DNA of 60,370 bases from Verrucomicrobiales bacterium (GCA_022361255.1 JAKSBG010000378.1:1-60370); one strand, 5' to 3'. Shown: positions 25,478-36,296, counted from the stretch's first letter. Notes: a model not told the origin generated them from the sequence alone. Numbers and translations: made by a program.

Positions 25478-26416
25478 CTACGAAATGTCAAAGAGAGATG
25501 TCACGGACTCTTCGAGATGAATTCGGCGGATTGCTTCGCCCAGAAGTTCGGCAACGCTGACGGCGGTGACTTTTTCCCCCACAGCGTAGGGAGTGCTGTC
25601 GGTGGAAACCAGTTCTTCGATGTCAGATTCGGCGATTCGCTTCTGTCCGACTTCCCCGAGAACGGCGTGTGAAACACCGGCAAAAATGCGTTTGGCCCCG
25701 TTTGACTGGCAAATCTGCGCGGCGGATACGAGGGTTCCGGCGGTTTCGGAGATATCGTCGACGAGAAGGACGTTTTTCCCTTCCACTTCACCGATCAGGC
25801 TGATCGCCTCGACTTCGGTTGCGCTGACGCGGTTTTTCGCGACGATCGCGAGCGGGCATTCGAGCGCTTTGGAGTAGGAATGCGCCATTTTCATCCCTCC
25901 GACGTCGGGAGAAACGACGACAAGGTTGTCGCAGATGCCTTTTTCGCGCAGATAGCGAATCAGAACCGGCTTGGCGTAAAGATGATCGACCGGGATGTCG
26001 AAGAATCCCTGAATCTGTCCGGCGTGGAGATCCATTGTGAGAACACGATTGACGCCTGCTGCGGTGAGGAGGTTGGCGACGAGTTTCGCGGTAATCGGCA
26101 CGCGGGGCTGATCTTTCCGATCCTGCCGGGCATAACCGAAGAAGGGAATCACAGCCGTGATCCGGTTTGCACTGGCCCGTTTCGCGGCATCCACCATGAT
26201 GAGCAACTCCATCAGGTTTTCGTTTGTTGGCGGGCAGGTCGGTTGAACGATGAAAATGTCCCGGCCACGGATGTTTTCGTTAATCTTCACAAAGGTCTCG
26301 CCGTCCGGAAACTGGGTCACAGTCGTGTCGGATTTTCTCACTCCAAGGTAGCTCACAATGTCATCTGCGAGCTGTTGGTGAGCGGTTCCGCTGAAGATTC
26401 GGATGTCAATGGCCAT
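25478..26416 (-). CDS. prs: ribose-phosphate pyrophosphokinase
   Basis: 312 residues, makes PRPP from ribose 5-phosphate and ATP for nucleotide, histidine and tryptophan synthesis. Family motifs: FPDGETFVKINENIRGRDIF (about 36-55), YARQDRKDQPR (about 95-105), DLHAGQIQGFFDIPVDHLY (about 129-147) and the PRPP loop VDDISETAGT (about 217-226). The start at ATG 26416 matches the usual IRIFSG N-terminus; an in-frame ATG at 26428 is an alternative. The upstream gap (26429-26583) has no array unit and no obvious promoter. Confidence 0.96.
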   Translation of the reverse strand: MAIDIRIFSGTAHQQLADDIVSYLGVRKSDTTVTQFPDGETFVKINENIRGRDIFIVQPTCPPTNENLMELLIMVDAAKRASANRITAVIPFFGYARQDRKDQPRVPITAKLVANLLTAAGVNRVLTMDLHAGQIQGFFDIPVDHLYAKPVLIRYLREKGICDNLVVVSPDVGGMKMAHSYSKALECPLAIVAKNRVSATEVEAISLIGEVEGKNVLLVDDISETAGTLVSAAQICQSNGAKRIFAGVSHAVLGEVGQKRIAESDIEELVSTDSTPYAVGEKVTAVSVAELLGEAIRRIHLEESVTSLFDIS

Positions 26417-26428
26417 GGTAAATTCCAT

Positions 26429-26583
26429 CCTCGCGAAATCATCACAAAACGCCAGTGAAATATTGGGTAAAACGATGCGTTCAGCCAGTCGTGGTTCCGG
26501 CTGGAGTTTTCTCTTTCCGGAGAAAGGGGGCTAGGATTCGATTCCCGGAAAGTGGAGAATGGACGAGTCACCCCCGAGGTAGG
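26429..26583. other. intergenic region between the WD40 gene and prs
   Basis: 155 bp that must include the prs promoter and leader (- strand). It contains a short inverted repeat CTTTC-CGGA-GAAAG (about 26512-26525) and a direct repeat of AGTCACCC at 26566 and 26586, 20 bp apart, the second copy overlapping the WD40 gene stop. I cannot assign a function to either. Confidence 0.4.
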
Positions 26584-29500
26584 CTAGTCACCCGTTGAGG
26601 CAACTGCCGATTCCGGCTCCGGCGAGGCGAAGGCTTTCACCATCTTCTTTGCTTTGCCGTCCCAAACCCGCAATACACTGTCCTGTCCTCCGGCGATGAT
26701 CCATTTCCCATCGGGACTGACGGCCGCAGTGTGTTGGAAGGTGTCACCCGCTTCAGGAAGGGGGGAGTTGTTCAGTTTTACCGTCTTGTCTCCACTGGCT
26801 GCGAGAATGGTGTCGGTGTCAGCGACAAACGCGACGGAGCTGACCTCTTTTTTGAAGCCCTCGACTTTTGACTTTTCCTGTCCGGCCAGCAAATCCCAGA
26901 CTTTCACCTGCAGGTCGGCACTGGAGCTGACCAGGGTGAGGTTGGAAGCATTCCAGTCGACATCGAGGACATGACTGGTGTGGCCTTCAAAAGTCTTCTC
27001 GTGGGTGATTGTTGCTGTCTCAAACACTTTTACCATGCGATCCGTGCCGGAACTGGCGAAGCGTGATCCGTCCGGCGAAAAGGCGAAAGAGGTGATCGTA
27101 TCGTCGTGCGCTTCTTCGTTTTTTGCCATCTGCGTCCAGTCAGCGGTGTTCCATGCGATCACCTGGCCGGATCGCGAGGGAACGCCGGTTCCTGTCAAAA
27201 GGGTTTCTCCGTCGGGGGAAAAAGAGAGGGCAGAAACGCGGTCGATGAACGGGTCTGCGTCCTTTCCGTTGCCAAGAGTCCGGGTCAGATTCCAGGACTT
27301 TCCGGGGAGCGACCAGAGCGCTGCCTTTTTTCCAGTCGTCATTGCGACGAGATCATTGTCATTGAGAAAGGCTAGCTTCTGCGCACCGGCGAGCGCGGGA
27401 ACATCTTCGAGCCATTCCCCGTCTACTGAGGACCAGAGTCGCGAGCCGCCTTCTTTGAGAGCTTGTGCCAGCGTCGTGCCATCGGGAGAAAAAGTAAGCG
27501 CGACACTGCCGGTCTTGCCGACGGATTCGCTGAAGACTTTCCGGATCGCCTCCTCTTCCGACTTGAGAACTTTCCCGAGGTTTTCCGCTTCGGATGATGC
27601 GGCGAGAGCTGCCGTCTGGCGGGCGAATGCGTCGCCGGCGAGGCGGGCGGATGATTCGCGGTTCCGGATCGCGCTGGTCAGGGCACGCTCTGCTGTCACG
27701 ACCGCTTCGCGTGCTTTGGCAATGTCCTCCTCTTTGGGTGCCGGGGTTTTCTGCTGCAAATCCACAAGAGTCTGCTTTTTGGAAGCTACGTCGCGGCGGG
27801 CTTTTGCGATCGTTTCCCCGGACGACGCGGCCTTTTCGCTTTCAGCTTTCCAGAGTTTTTCCTCCTCCGGAGCCTGTTTGTCCCAGTGTCCTTTAAGCCG
27901 GGCCGCAACCGCCTGAGCGCGTTGCAGGGCAATAGTGCGGGGAGTCAAAGCGGGATTTCCCTGAAGATCGGCGACCTTGGTTCCATCAGCCAGTTTCCAG
28001 AGGCGAACCGCTCCCGTCGGACCTGCTGTGGCAACTTTTGCCCCGTCCGGAGCGTTCAGGGCAACCGCGAGCTGACTCAGAGCTCCGCCATGGGCTATGC
28101 GCCGAACCTGAGCGGGAACCGCTGCCGGTTTCGCCGGATCGATTTTGCAATGAATGACCGTACCGTCTGCGTAGGCGACCAGAAATTCCGTTCCATCTGC
28201 TTTGGCTGGCTCCAGCGCGACAATGGGATGAGCGTGGTATTTGAATTGAACCAGCAGTTTTGGTTTGGGCTGAGGTTTGGGAGCAGGGGCCGGTTTCGGA
28301 GCGGGCTTTGCTGCCGGTTGTGGGGTGACCTTCGGCTTCGCCGGCTCCTTTGCCTTTCCTGCTGCGTTTTGCTTTTCCTCCGGAGCAGGAGTCGGCTTTG
28401 GAGTGGGGGATTGCTTCGGTGCGGGTGCCTTTGCCGGTTGAGATGTGGGAGGAGTGGTTTTGGCCGGGGCAGGTTTTGGCTGTGCCGGTTTGGCCGGGGC
28501 TGCAGGTTTCGGGGCCGGGGCGGGGGGAATCACGAGGGGCGTTGTCAGATCCGCTGCGCAAATTCGCAGCAACTGGTCCGCTCCGCCGAGCGCGAGGTGC
28601 TTCCCGTTATTGATCACCGCGAGGGCATTTGCTACAGCAGGTAGAGCCAGTGAAGTCGATTTTGCCGGATCGGCCACCGCACGGCGCTTCACTGTTTTGT
28701 CGGCGCCGGTGGAGAAAAGAAATTTTCCGTCCGGGGAAAATGCGAGATCGTTGACCGCTCCGCTGTGATCTTTCACCGGCGTTGAGACAAGTTTCTCCCC
28801 TTCGCGTTTTACCAGAGAGATGGTGCCGTCGGAGGTTCCGATGGCGGTAACTTTACGATCGGGTGCCAGAGCGGAAGCGGTTGTCTCGCCGGGGAGGGTG
28901 ATGGCTTCACCGGACGTGGCTTTGCTACGCTGCCAGATCTTTACGTTGCGAAACCCTCCTGACGCGATCGTCCCGTCCGGGCTGAAAGCGACAGCCTGCA
29001 CGAGGTCCCGATGGGCGGTCGGATGTTCGTGCTCAGGGTCTCGCAGGCTGGCGGTGTGTCGACTCAACCGGAGATCGTAGATGTCGATTTTCTGGCCCCT
29101 TCCGGCGATGGCGAATCTTCCATCGTGAGAAATCGCGGCGGTGTAAATCGGTTGAGGACCGGTCAGGTGAGACCAGGATTTGGGAGCGGGAGTGGAGACA
29201 ACATCGCCTTTCGCCCCTTCGTTGATCCACTGCTTGAGAAGGGCGAGCTGTTGAGGTGTCAGGTTTTTTGCCTTCGACTTATTGTTCGCCGGAGGCATCG
29301 TCGGCTCTTCGATGTGGGCTGCGGTGGTGAAAAGAAACGAAGCGTCGGCATCGCCGGGAACGATGGATGGTCCTGTATCACCTCCCCGAATCATGTCCTG
29401 CGGCGATTCGAGAATGAGGTCTGCTTTTGCCTTGGTACTGTTATGACAGGCAAGGCAGTTGGCTTTGAGGAAAGGGTAGACTTCGGTAGCGAAATTCACC

Positions 29501-29601
29501 GGCTCGTCCCGTTTCAGCTCCGCGACCGGAAGTTCGGCCCGGAGTGGTGAGGTCAACAATCCAACAAACGCGAAGCAGAGTGCAATCGTTCCTTTGTTCA
29601 T
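26584..29601 (-). CDS. secreted c-type-haem domain plus WD40 propeller protein
   Basis: About 1005 residues. A signal peptide (1-22) precedes a planctomycete-type cytochrome c domain: CLACH at 49-53 is the haem site and EEPTMPPANNK (about 105-115) its likely distal Met region. The rest is WD40 repeats with FSPDG motifs (about 205, 290, 700, 790, 830). Two unusual inserts interrupt the propeller: a ~95-residue Pro/Ala/Lys-rich stretch (about 357-449) and a ~130-residue charged helical stretch (about 555-690) predicted to be coiled coil. It is the last gene of the - strand four-gene module. PVC homologues of this architecture are common but their function is unknown. Confidence 0.85.
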   Translation of the reverse strand: MNKGTIALCFAFVGLLTSPLRAELPVAELKRDEPVNFATEVYPFLKANCLACHNSTKAKADLILESPQDMIRGGDTGPSIVPGDADASFLFTTAAHIEEPTMPPANNKSKAKNLTPQQLALLKQWINEGAKGDVVSTPAPKSWSHLTGPQPIYTAAISHDGRFAIAGRGQKIDIYDLRLSRHTASLRDPEHEHPTAHRDLVQAVAFSPDGTIASGGFRNVKIWQRSKATSGEAITLPGETTASALAPDRKVTAIGTSDGTISLVKREGEKLVSTPVKDHSGAVNDLAFSPDGKFLFSTGADKTVKRRAVADPAKSTSLALPAVANALAVINNGKHLALGGADQLLRICAADLTTPLVIPPAPAPKPAAPAKPAQPKPAPAKTTPPTSQPAKAPAPKQSPTPKPTPAPEEKQNAAGKAKEPAKPKVTPQPAAKPAPKPAPAPKPQPKPKLLVQFKYHAHPIVALEPAKADGTEFLVAYADGTVIHCKIDPAKPAAVPAQVRRIAHGGALSQLAVALNAPDGAKVATAGPTGAVRLWKLADGTKVADLQGNPALTPRTIALQRAQAVAARLKGHWDKQAPEEEKLWKAESEKAASSGETIAKARRDVASKKQTLVDLQQKTPAPKEEDIAKAREAVVTAERALTSAIRNRESSARLAGDAFARQTAALAASSEAENLGKVLKSEEEAIRKVFSESVGKTGSVALTFSPDGTTLAQALKEGGSRLWSSVDGEWLEDVPALAGAQKLAFLNDNDLVAMTTGKKAALWSLPGKSWNLTRTLGNGKDADPFIDRVSALSFSPDGETLLTGTGVPSRSGQVIAWNTADWTQMAKNEEAHDDTITSFAFSPDGSRFASSGTDRMVKVFETATITHEKTFEGHTSHVLDVDWNASNLTLVSSSADLQVKVWDLLAGQEKSKVEGFKKEVSSVAFVADTDTILAASGDKTVKLNNSPLPEAGDTFQHTAAVSPDGKWIIAGGQDSVLRVWDGKAKKMVKAFASPEPESAVASTGD

Positions 29602-29713
29602 AGCATTCAGAGATTCGCACACGGGTTCCGGTTTCGTCGCCTGCGGAAATGCGTCATTCAGAAGTGTTTAGGAAAGATGGAAGAGTGGCGAACCATGCGC
29701 ACTTCGGATCCAC

Positions 29714-32251
29714 CTACTTTTTCTTTTCCGGTGCCGGTTTGACTTCGACAGTGACCGGCAGTGACCAGGTTGCAAATTTCACATCTTTCGACGCGGCCGC
29801 TGTTTTGGCTGCCTTTGCGCGGGTGGCTGCCGCGACTTTTTCTTTTTCGGCACGGGCGAGTTTTGCCTCCGCTTCGGCCGACTTTTTCTGCGCTTCTTCG
29901 AAGGCGGCCTTCGCCGTCTCGGCGGTTTTAGCGAGGTCCGCTTTTGCTTCAACCGAGGCTGTGTTCGAATTTTGCTGCGCCTGTTCGAGGGCTTTCTTTT
30001 TCGATGCCAGTTCCGATTTGGCAGCCGCCGCTTCTGTGGCGATTTTTTTTGCGAGCGATTCGATGTGCTTCTGCTCTTCCGCCGTTCTTTCTGCAGCCTC
30101 CGGGTTGCGTTGGAAGGCAACCGTTCCCGTTCCTTTCAGGACAAACGTCCACGTTCCCGGCTCGGGATTGAAGATTTTGTTCTGCTTCGTGAAGGTAAGG
30201 GTGAGTTTCCCGTCTTTTGCTTTTTCCGCGATATTTACGGAAGGGGGACGGCTCAGTCCGCGTAGACCGACAACGGTGACGGCGAGGTTTCCTTTTCGTT
30301 GGTGATCTGTCAGGACTTTGATCGGGATCTCCAGCTTCCCGCCCATCGTCACGGAGAATCTCCGATCATTTCCCGCCTCGATTCGCACTGCAGGTTTCGT
30401 TTTCCGTTCGGTAACGACGAGGGGAGTATCGAGTTCGAGTCGGGAACGGATCCGTGCGGTGTTGTAGTCCGCGACTCCCATTGTCAGAGACCCGCTCCGC
30501 ACGGGCCGGGTCCGTTCTTTTCCATTGATCTTTGCGGTCGCCAAAAGGGAGAAATTTCCGGACCACGGTTTCGCATCGTTACCGGCGGCAAGAACGAGAC
30601 GGGTCGACGTCTCTTTGGCATGCAGAATCACCGGCGGAGCGGAGATCCCGGGCGGAAGATTTTTTGCGGTAATTGTGATGGGACCGTCAAATCCGTCGAT
30701 TCGTTTTGCAAAGATGCGGATGGGAAACGTGCTGCCCTGTGTGAGATAGGGAGCGGCGGAATAGGCCTGACGTTGATCGAGATAGGGGCGCTCGGTTGTC
30801 GCGATGATGTCGAAGCCGGGCTGAGCTTCCCGGATTGAGAGCCGGTAAGTGTTGTCCGCGCCGCCGGTGGCGAAACGGTTCTCCACCGTGATGCGATACT
30901 CCCCGTCCTGATCGGAGGTGAAACTCAGAGCTGTGTCCCTCGTTCCGTCGCGGAAATGAATGCCCCCACTGCCGTTGTCATCATCACTGTCGCGAACAGT
31001 GGCAAAGGTTTCCGTTCCGTTATCCGCCTTCGTGATTTTCTCGACGACGAGGTAGGGATCGATCTTTCCTGCGATCCGGTCAGCGATGACTTCGACCCAG
31101 TAGGTGGTTCCTTTTCTCGTGCTGATCCGAAAAGCGTCGGTGTCCCCGTCCTTTTCGAGGACGGAAGCGATCTCTTTAGGGGGAACAACAGTCGGAATGT
31201 CTGCATCATTTTCCACGGAAAGGACCGGCGCGTAAGCGAGACCGATTTTGACCCGGTTGGAATCTGCATGCCGGTAGCGGAATCCGGAGAGCGAAGCACG
31301 GGCCGGTTCGTTCCATTCAAATACGGGGGGTGCCTCTTTCTTCGGAATCGGAATTTTCACCGGGAGGGTTTCGATTTTCTTTCCGTCGATTTCCAGCCCC
31401 TCCCCGGCACTTCCACCGGGGAGATTGCGACCTAACAGGGTTGCCTGTGCGACCTTACCCTGTTGGGTGTCCGGTGTAACAGGGTTGGGCACGTGCACGG
31501 CAGGGGGGAATACAGCATCGATCCAGGGTTGGGCGCTGACCTGAAGAATATAGGGATGGAGATTGCTCCCTTTGTAGAGAGCATCGTGCACGCCGATCCA
31601 GTAGTTTCCATCGGCGGGTGCTGTGAAATCGAGCATGGGGTCGCGTCCCACAAAATCACGATTGGATTCCAGTTCGACGCCGTTTCTGTCGACCAGTTTG
31701 AGACTGGCATCGCCCTGGGAGTCGATGCGTTCCGCGTGGCAGTGGACGAGGAGACGTTCACCTTTCTTTGCCGAAAGTTTCCACCAGTCGATCTGGTTAT
31801 TGTCAGTCAACCCGTAGGCGAATGCTTCACGTGGAAGCTTCGGGGCTGTTTCCCGTTTGTGATGAGCGGCTTTATCACTGTCGGAAAGAATCGTCGCATC
31901 ACCTGCTGCAATCTTGAGCGGGCGGGTGTTGGAAATTCCGAAGTAGCCAAGCGCACGAACTTCAACGGTTTTTGCAGAAGCGTCGGCCGGGATGGTTACT
32001 TCAAATTTGTTTCCGTCAGGGACGGGATACAGTCGAAAATCATTCTTTGGCAGGTAGAGCTTCTTCGCAGTGATTTTCGGATCCGAAAACCGCAATTCCG
32101 AAAGTTCGTCGGTGTTGGATCCGGATACGGAGATGGTGGTCGTTGTTCCGGCTTTTACGACGGGAGGGTCGATGGAGCGCAGCTCGATATTCGGAAGTTG
32201 TGCGAATGTTAGTCCAGGAAGAAGGCCGAATAGATATACCAGAGAGCGCAT
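29714..32251 (-). CDS. secreted PPC/IPT-domain protein with a C-terminal coiled coil
   Basis: About 845 residues. A signal peptide (1-17) is followed by an IPT/TIG-like domain (about 24-115), a pre-peptidase C-terminal (PPC)-like domain (about 150-240, with GNYWIGVHD), a middle section with a second PPC-like unit (about 400-500) and beta-rich domains, then an Ala/Lys/Glu coiled coil (about 718-825). It is a PVC-type companion of PSD1 and DUF1501 proteins and probably a periplasmic binding or scaffold protein. Residues 256-273 (NPVTPDTQQGKVAQATLL) are encoded by phased array B, in frame. A homologous GRNLPGG turn follows directly at 274-280. Confidence 0.8.
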   Translation of the reverse strand: MRSLVYLFGLLPGLTFAQLPNIELRSIDPPVVKAGTTTTISVSGSNTDELSELRFSDPKITAKKLYLPKNDFRLYPVPDGNKFEVTIPADASAKTVEVRALGYFGISNTRPLKIAAGDATILSDSDKAAHHKRETAPKLPREAFAYGLTDNNQIDWWKLSAKKGERLLVHCHAERIDSQGDASLKLVDRNGVELESNRDFVGRDPMLDFTAPADGNYWIGVHDALYKGSNLHPYILQVSAQPWIDAVFPPAVHVPNPVTPDTQQGKVAQATLLGRNLPGGSAGEGLEIDGKKIETLPVKIPIPKKEAPPVFEWNEPARASLSGFRYRHADSNRVKIGLAYAPVLSVENDADIPTVVPPKEIASVLEKDGDTDAFRISTRKGTTYWVEVIADRIAGKIDPYLVVEKITKADNGTETFATVRDSDDDNGSGGIHFRDGTRDTALSFTSDQDGEYRITVENRFATGGADNTYRLSIREAQPGFDIIATTERPYLDQRQAYSAAPYLTQGSTFPIRIFAKRIDGFDGPITITAKNLPPGISAPPVILHAKETSTRLVLAAGNDAKPWSGNFSLLATAKINGKERTRPVRSGSLTMGVADYNTARIRSRLELDTPLVVTERKTKPAVRIEAGNDRRFSVTMGGKLEIPIKVLTDHQRKGNLAVTVVGLRGLSRPPSVNIAEKAKDGKLTLTFTKQNKIFNPEPGTWTFVLKGTGTVAFQRNPEAAERTAEEQKHIESLAKKIATEAAAAKSELASKKKALEQAQQNSNTASVEAKADLAKTAETAKAAFEEAQKKSAEAEAKLARAEKEKVAAATRAKAAKTAAASKDVKFATWSLPVTVEVKPAPEKKK
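31434..31486. repeat. phased 9-mer array B inside a coding region
   Basis: AACAGGGTT at 31434, TACCCTGTT at 31456, AACAGGGTT at 31478: exactly 22-bp steps, the middle unit in the opposite orientation. Unlike the other four arrays it lies inside a gene, encoding residues 256-273 of the PPC/IPT protein. The array preserves that frame although 22 is not a multiple of three, so each unit is read in a different phase. Confidence 0.88.
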
Positions 32252-32357
32252 TTTTCTCAGGGGCGGGATGGGGAATGATTCCGGGTGCCGTTTCGGGAGA
32301 CGGTGGGAACTACTACCGGATCCACTTCGTTGGTGTGTCCCAAACATGCTTGTCCGA

Positions 32358-34871
32358 TCAGTGATTAAAGAGAAACTCCTTCGTATTCACGATGGCCCAG
32401 AGGATGTCTTCGAAAGCCTCCTGCTCGGCCTTTTCCGGCGTGAGCTCATCGTCGGCTTTCTCTTTTGCCCTTTCTCTCTTTCGCTGCAGGTGATCGGTGG
32501 CGGTTTTGATTTCTTTTTCGGAAGGCTTTCTCGAGAGGGCGTAAAGATAGAGTTCGTTCAGTCTGTCTTTGTCAGGGCGGGAGGTCGCCCTGGCCAGCTT
32601 TGCAGCGCGCCCTTCCCCGTGGCTTAATTTGTTCTGAATCGTGTCGGAATTGATGAGATGAAGACTCTGGGCGAGGTTCGCATCAGCGACGCGCTCACAC
32701 TCACAGGCGCTGTCCATTTCGGGGCGTCCGAAAACGGTGAGAAAGAAGGAGTCGTTGTTGAACTTGTCGTCAGGAAGCCAGGTGGCGCGGACTCCGTCCG
32801 GTTGATTCTGAAAGTTGTCTTTGGAGTTGGAGACAAGGTTGATTGCATCGAGAAGCACTTCGGCCTGAAGTCGCTTCGGGTAGTACCGCGAAAAGTTCTG
32901 GGTATCCTTCACGTTGTGTTCGTTCGGGGTCGCGCTGCGCTGGTAGGTTTCGCTGTTGCAGATCGTGCGGATGAGTTCCTTGAGGTCGAAACCACTCGAG
33001 GCGAAGTGCCGGGCGAGACCCTCCAGCAGTGCCGGGTGCGTGGCAGGGTTGGTGACACGCATGTCATCTTCCGGCTCGACGAGGCCAACGCTGAAAAAAT
33101 GTTTCCAGTAGCGGTTCACGGCCATGCGGGCGAACCAGGGGTTGTCGGCTGCCGTGAGCCAGGTCGCCAACTCGCGCCGGGGATCTTCGTTCTGCGCAAT
33201 ATCGAGAGGATCGTCGCCGAGAGGGGTCGGTTTCAGTACGGTTTTTGTATTGGGATTTTGCATCGCAGCGGTTCCGCGATTGTGGAAAATGATTTCCTCA
33301 TCGGGCTGCTCGCCTTTTTTCCTGCCGACGCGGGTGAGAAATGCCGCGAACCCATAGTAATCATCCTGTGACCACTTTTCGTAGGGGTGATGGTGGCACT
33401 GGGCGCACTGCATGCGAATGCCGAGAAAGATCTGGGCAATATCCTGCATCTGCTCTTTCTGATCCCGAACGGACCGGTACCAGGCAACGGCCGGGTTTCG
33501 CCCGATCTCTCCGGATGCAGTGATGACTTCGGAGACGAGCCGGTCGTAGGGTTTGTTTTCGGCGAGACTTTGACGGAGCCATTCGTGGAAAGCGTAGGTG
33601 CCGCGCTGATAGGTATCTTTGGTCCGTTTGTTCCGCAGGATCGCGGCCCATTTCTGCGCGAAATAGGCGGCGTAGTCGGGGGAGTCGAGCAGCTCGTCGA
33701 TCTTTTTGGCGCGTTTGTCAGGATCAGTGTCCGCGAGAAAGGAGGTCGCTTCCTCCGCCGTCGGAAGCCGGCCGGCAATGTCGACGCTGACGCGGCGAAG
33801 AAATGCAGTGTCGTCGATTCCGTTGGATGGAGGAAGGCCGAGCAGGCTGAGTTTGGTGAAAATCTCTTTATCGATGAAATTTTTCGGTTCCGGCAGATCC
33901 TGCACCGGCTTGCCGAGAGGGATCGTCGCGCGGAATACCGCGACGTGTTCCTGAAACCGAATCATCACCGAGGTGGTTCCCGTTTTCTTTCCGAGAACGA
34001 CGTGGCCGTTTCCATCGACTTCCGCCATATCCTCCTGATTGGCTTCGTAAATGGCGGTGCGGGTGATGTCGCGGGTCGAGCCATCGGAGAAATAGGCTGT
34101 GACGGCAAGTTGTTGATCAGTGCCCGGAGAAGAGACTCGTTCCGAAGGAAAAACGGCGATGCGATCGACCGTCGGCGCATCTTCCGGCGCGTAGGGCAGG
34201 CCCTGCCTGATCCAGCGGGTGAGGGTGTTGTAGTCAGCGGACCCTCGTTCGAGACGAATGCCTCCTTCGTGCGGGATTTCACCGGTAGCCTTGAGAAGGA
34301 GGAGACTGTTCTCCGGCGCAGCGGGAGAGATGCGCCGGCCGCGCGATTCCCGGACGAGCCATTCATGGTCGTTCCATGCTTCGTATCCGAGCAAAGAAAG
34401 CCGGAAGTTGTTCTGTCCTCCGGATTTGCCGTGGCAGCCGCCGCCGTTGCAGCCGTATTTGGTGAAAACCGGAACCACTTCGTGGATGAAGTTCAGAGTT
34501 GGCTCAGTGCCGAAGTTTTTCACCGTGATTTTGGTGATTGCGGGCTGGCCGCCGTGACCGGGCAGGGTGGCGCGGACAGTCGCGGTGCCGTCGGCCAGCG
34601 GGGTGGCGTAGCCGTGGCTGTCTATGGTGAGAATGTTGGCCGGTTCGACCGAAAAAGTAGCTTTTGCGGTGACATCGTCAGGACGGATTTTCACTTCGTT
34701 CGTGACGATGAGTTGCTGTCCCGAATGTGGTCCTGTCAGGATTGCTTCCGGAATTTGAAACGAAAGTTTTGCCGTCGGCAGTTTCGGTTGTTCCACCGGA
34801 GCAGGCGGGGGATTTTCCTGACTGAGGAGTGGTTGTGTCAGGAGGATGATGGAAAGTAAAAATAATCTCAT
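32358..34871 (-). CDS. PSD1-type cytochrome protein (DUF1549-DUF1553) with Ig-like N-terminus
   Basis: 837 residues, exported (signal peptide 1-17). An Ig-like BIG2-type domain (about 35-120) precedes a planctomycete haem domain with the expanded motif CNGGGCH (141-147, C-x4-CH). A second BIG2-like domain (about 238-325), DUF1549 (about 335-545, with [16 protein letters not shown] containing CAQCH) and DUF1553 (about 575-835) follow. This order is characteristic of PVC bacteria; the activity is not established. The start overlaps the DUF1501 stop by 4 bp (34868-34871), so the two are translationally coupled. Confidence 0.9.
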   Translation of the reverse strand: MRLFLLSIILLTQPLLSQENPPPAPVEQPKLPTAKLSFQIPEAILTGPHSGQQLIVTNEVKIRPDDVTAKATFSVEPANILTIDSHGYATPLADGTATVRATLPGHGGQPAITKITVKNFGTEPTLNFIHEVVPVFTKYGCNGGGCHGKSGGQNNFRLSLLGYEAWNDHEWLVRESRGRRISPAAPENSLLLLKATGEIPHEGGIRLERGSADYNTLTRWIRQGLPYAPEDAPTVDRIAVFPSERVSSPGTDQQLAVTAYFSDGSTRDITRTAIYEANQEDMAEVDGNGHVVLGKKTGTTSVMIRFQEHVAVFRATIPLGKPVQDLPEPKNFIDKEIFTKLSLLGLPPSNGIDDTAFLRRVSVDIAGRLPTAEEATSFLADTDPDKRAKKIDELLDSPDYAAYFAQKWAAILRNKRTKDTYQRGTYAFHEWLRQSLAENKPYDRLVSEVITASGEIGRNPAVAWYRSVRDQKEQMQDIAQIFLGIRMQCAQCHHHPYEKWSQDDYYGFAAFLTRVGRKKGEQPDEEIIFHNRGTAAMQNPNTKTVLKPTPLGDDPLDIAQNEDPRRELATWLTAADNPWFARMAVNRYWKHFFSVGLVEPEDDMRVTNPATHPALLEGLARHFASSGFDLKELIRTICNSETYQRSATPNEHNVKDTQNFSRYYPKRLQAEVLLDAINLVSNSKDNFQNQPDGVRATWLPDDKFNNDSFFLTVFGRPEMDSACECERVADANLAQSLHLINSDTIQNKLSHGEGRAAKLARATSRPDKDRLNELYLYALSRKPSEKEIKTATDHLQRKRERAKEKADDELTPEKAEQEAFEDILWAIVNTKEFLFNH

Positions 34872-36226
34872 CCCACCAGTTCCTTCATCGGTTCGAATTC
34901 GGGGTCGACGAGATACATCGGGCGCCCCGTGAGGTCTTCAACGGTCGTGTTCTGCGCATCGATTCCCATATTGTGGTAGAGCGTCGAAAAGACTTCCTGA
35001 AATTCCACGGGACGTTCGCTCGCTTCTCCGCCGAGGCGGTCTGTCGCGCCAATGTATTGACCGTGATTCATTCCTCCGCAGGCGAGAACGGCTGAGCTGA
35101 CGCGGGGCCAGTGATCGCGCCCTCCCTTGTCGTTGATCTTCGGGGTGCGTCCAAACTCCCCCCAGACGACGACACTGACATCCTCGTCGAGTCCCCGGTC
35201 GTGAAGGTCCTGAACGAGAGCGCTGAGCCCCTGGTCGAGCATCGGGAACTCTTCGCGGGCTCGTCCGAAATTGTCGCTGTGCCAGTCCCACCGGGAAAAC
35301 CCGAGGGTGACGCACCTTGCGCCCGCCTCAACGAGCCGGCGGGCCATCAGGAACTGATCGAGTCGTTTCCAGCAACCGTCGGCACGGAGTTCCTCCGTGC
35401 CGGTGCCGTATCTTGCGACAAGCTTCGGGTCCTCTTTGGTAAGATCCATTGCATCGGCGAGAGCGCTCGACGTGAGAACTCCGAAAGCCTGTTCATTGAA
35501 GGTGTCGAGCCCTTCCATCATACCGCTTTGATCCATTTCGCGACGAAACTGATCGAAACTGGAAAGCAGAGAGCGGCGGTCGCGAAGCCGTTCGATGCTG
35601 ACTCCGTTGAGGACGATGTCCTCTTTTCCGCCTCCTCGAAACGGAGTGAATGCCGAGTGGGAGGGGCCGAGAAATCCTGCCTGTCCCGGATCGCCCCATT
35701 CGTCATGGCGGCATTTCGGAGAAAGTCCGACGAAAGGAGGGCAATCACTGTTGGCCTGACCTTCGAGCTTCGAGATTGCTGAGCCGATGCTGGGCCATCC
35801 GCCGGGAGGGACATTTTTTCTACCGGGGCGACCCGTCAGGCACATCATGAGATCATGCGGTCCTTCGCAACCCACCACTGACCGCACAAAAGAAAACTTA
35901 TCCGCCATTTTCGCCATCCGGGGAAACTCCTCGCAAATCTCGACTCCGGGGACGTTTGTTTTGATCGGTCGAAACTCACCGCGGTATTCGCTCGGGGCCT
36001 CCATTTTCAAATCCCACATGTCCTGATGCGGTGGTCCGCCCGGGAGAAGGATCATGATGGTGGCTTTGTGATTGATGCCCCGGGAGGAGGTGCCGGCAGT
36101 TGATTCCGCCTGCAAAAGTTGAGGAAGGCTGGCACCGCCCATGGCGAGACTCCCTATCCGCAGGAAGTCTCTGCGAGAGACGCCGTCACAAAATCGACCC
36201 GAATTTTCGCCAAGAATGGTAAGCAT
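34868..36226 (-). CDS. DUF1501 protein, Tat-exported
   Basis: 452 residues. [16 protein letters not shown] (17-32) is a clear twin-arginine signal. The DUF1501 body belongs to the alkaline-phosphatase/sulfatase-like superfamily; conserved parts include [16 protein letters not shown] (about 58-73), [14 protein letters not shown] (about 352-365), GGRDHWP (about 367-373) and the C-terminal [17 protein letters not shown]. It opens the - strand operon DUF1501-PSD1-PPC-WD40. A second, divergent DUF1501 gene begins 171 bp away. Substrate unknown for the family. Confidence 0.92.
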   Translation of the reverse strand: MLTILGENSGRFCDGVSRRDFLRIGSLAMGGASLPQLLQAESTAGTSSRGINHKATIMILLPGGPPHQDMWDLKMEAPSEYRGEFRPIKTNVPGVEICEEFPRMAKMADKFSFVRSVVGCEGPHDLMMCLTGRPGRKNVPPGGWPSIGSAISKLEGQANSDCPPFVGLSPKCRHDEWGDPGQAGFLGPSHSAFTPFRGGGKEDIVLNGVSIERLRDRRSLLSSFDQFRREMDQSGMMEGLDTFNEQAFGVLTSSALADAMDLTKEDPKLVARYGTGTEELRADGCWKRLDQFLMARRLVEAGARCVTLGFSRWDWHSDNFGRAREEFPMLDQGLSALVQDLHDRGLDEDVSVVVWGEFGRTPKINDKGGRDHWPRVSSAVLACGGMNHGQYIGATDRLGGEASERPVEFQEVFSTLYHNMGIDAQNTTVEDLTGRPMYLVDPEFEPMKELVG

Positions 36227-36296
36227 GGTGTGGTGGTGGGTTCCGGTAAAAAGACTACGGAAAATCAGCGGTTCTCTCCAGTGCGGGCCGATACGC

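Noticed and set aside
33387-34859. A 490-codon open frame antisense to the PSD1 gene, and similar long antisense frames opposite the M16 gene (21643-22710)
   Set aside because: They mirror genes with clear domains in a GC-rich genome, have no recognisable motif or ribosome site, and are shadows.
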